This document shows, one piece after another, positions 4,894 through 5,187 of a stretch of 5,187 bases of DNA. The DNA comes from UBA7446 sp964014735. Its GTDB lineage: Bacteria; Bacteroidota; Bacteroidia; Flavobacteriales; Flavobacteriaceae. Below the pieces are notes generated by a model that did no database searches, had not been told where the DNA came from, and saw only the letters and a program-made list of their open reading frames with translations. Each line of letters begins with the position of its first letter. The first letter of the stretch is position 1. The DNA is taken from assembly GCA_964014735.1 (NCBI GenBank), contig CAXHBH010000053.1, forward strand, positions 1 to 5,187. Reading direction: 5' to 3'. Both the position numbers and the translations under genes were made by a program.

Positions 4894-5187
4894 CTAGTAC
4901 TTGAATTTTTCAAAAATCACTTTTTGCTTGGTTTTAGCCGATTCCATTATTGCATTTAAAACACGAATATCTCTTCTGCCCATTTCACCTGGTGTTATAT
5001 TAGGTTTTTTGTTCAATATAGCTAGGCATTGATTGTCAATTTGCAGTTTTTGCTGAAATACAGGGCTATATTTCATATCACCTACAGGAGTATAGCCTTT
5101 TATTCCTCTATAGCTATAGGCTGGTTTTAATCCTAGTTTTCCCATTTCAGTTTCAAGATGAATGAAATTTTCATATTTGCCATAACT
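4894..5187 (-). CDS. Gfo/Idh/MocA-family oxidoreductase, C-terminal part, 5' end beyond window
   Basis: 97 residues are open to the right edge. An internal ATG at 5145 is in frame, but fourteen codons upstream (SYGKYENFIHLETE) stay open and fit the family, so this is the tail of a longer protein of roughly 350 to 400 residues. The segment PAYSYRGIKGYTPVGD, then QIDNQCLAILNKKPNITPGE, then MGRRDIRVLNAIMESAKT and KQKV is the typical end of Gfo/Idh/MocA oxidoreductases, where the helix containing the RDIRV...I..SAKT pattern closes the C-terminal domain. These are NAD(P)-dependent enzymes acting on sugars and related polyols. The Rossmann domain, catalytic Lys and any signal peptide are outside the window, so substrate and location are unknown. 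Confidence 0.85.
   Translation of the reverse strand, partial: SYGKYENFIHLETEMGKLGLKPAYSYRGIKGYTPVGDMKYSPVFQQKLQIDNQCLAILNKKPNITPGEMGRRDIRVLNAIMESAKTKQKVIFEKFKY

Noticed and set aside
5143..5145. ATG at 5145 as the start of a complete 83-residue protein
   Set aside because: The frame stays open to the window edge, and the sequence is the characteristic C-terminal end of a much longer oxidoreductase family.
1..5187. tRNA, rRNA, riboswitch or insertion-sequence transposase
   Set aside because: Nothing resembling conserved tRNA or rRNA segments, known riboswitch cores or transposase motifs was seen on either strand.

Overview
The window is AT-rich. Its genes have no Shine-Dalgarno-like leaders, its proteins are rich in Lys, Asn and Ile, and several starts sit next to TAnnTTTG-type promoter elements. 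With a lipoprotein gamma-glutamyltransferase and a Gfo/Idh/MocA-type oxidoreductase tail, this points to a Bacteroidota bacterium, probably a (marine) flavobacterium. That assignment is inferred; there is no rRNA or marker gene here.

Layout, left to right: (1) a minus-strand lipoprotein alpha/beta hydrolase cut by the left edge, with its full catalytic triad visible; (2) a complete plus-strand gamma-glutamyltransferase with an intact nucleophile and lid loop; (3) a minus-strand two-helix membrane protein with a soluble tail that may be PH-like; (4) a minus-strand secreted protein of 243 residues that looks like two copies of one domain, followed by a strong terminator; (5) a minus-strand pair of small membrane proteins (62 and 37 residues) joined by an ATGA overlap, the 37-residue one easy to miss; (6) the C-terminal 97 residues of a Gfo/Idh/MocA oxidoreductase running off the right edge.

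The most notable feature is not a gene. Every gap between these six units holds one copy of a roughly 68-bp repeat (R1 to R5), always in the same orientation. Full copies have near-matching 9-bp ends (AATTAAACC ... GGTTTAATT) and a conserved purine-rich middle. Read on the minus strand the order is gene(s)-repeat, gene(s)-repeat and so on, with only the gamma-glutamyltransferase inverted, and the genes have no obvious common pathway. This looks like an array of cassettes separated by recombination sites, resembling an integron, although the repeats lack the long internal palindrome of classical attC sites and no integrase is in the window. A dispersed MITE-like element is the main alternative.

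R1 and R3 also share a junction in which a TAnnTTTG element lies three bases before the ATG of the adjacent gene, which suggests leaderless mRNAs and a promoter carried next to the repeat. The genes do not form one operon. The hydrolase, transferase and secreted proteins all act outside the cytoplasm, which would fit scavenging of peptides, esters and sugars, but no pathway joins them.
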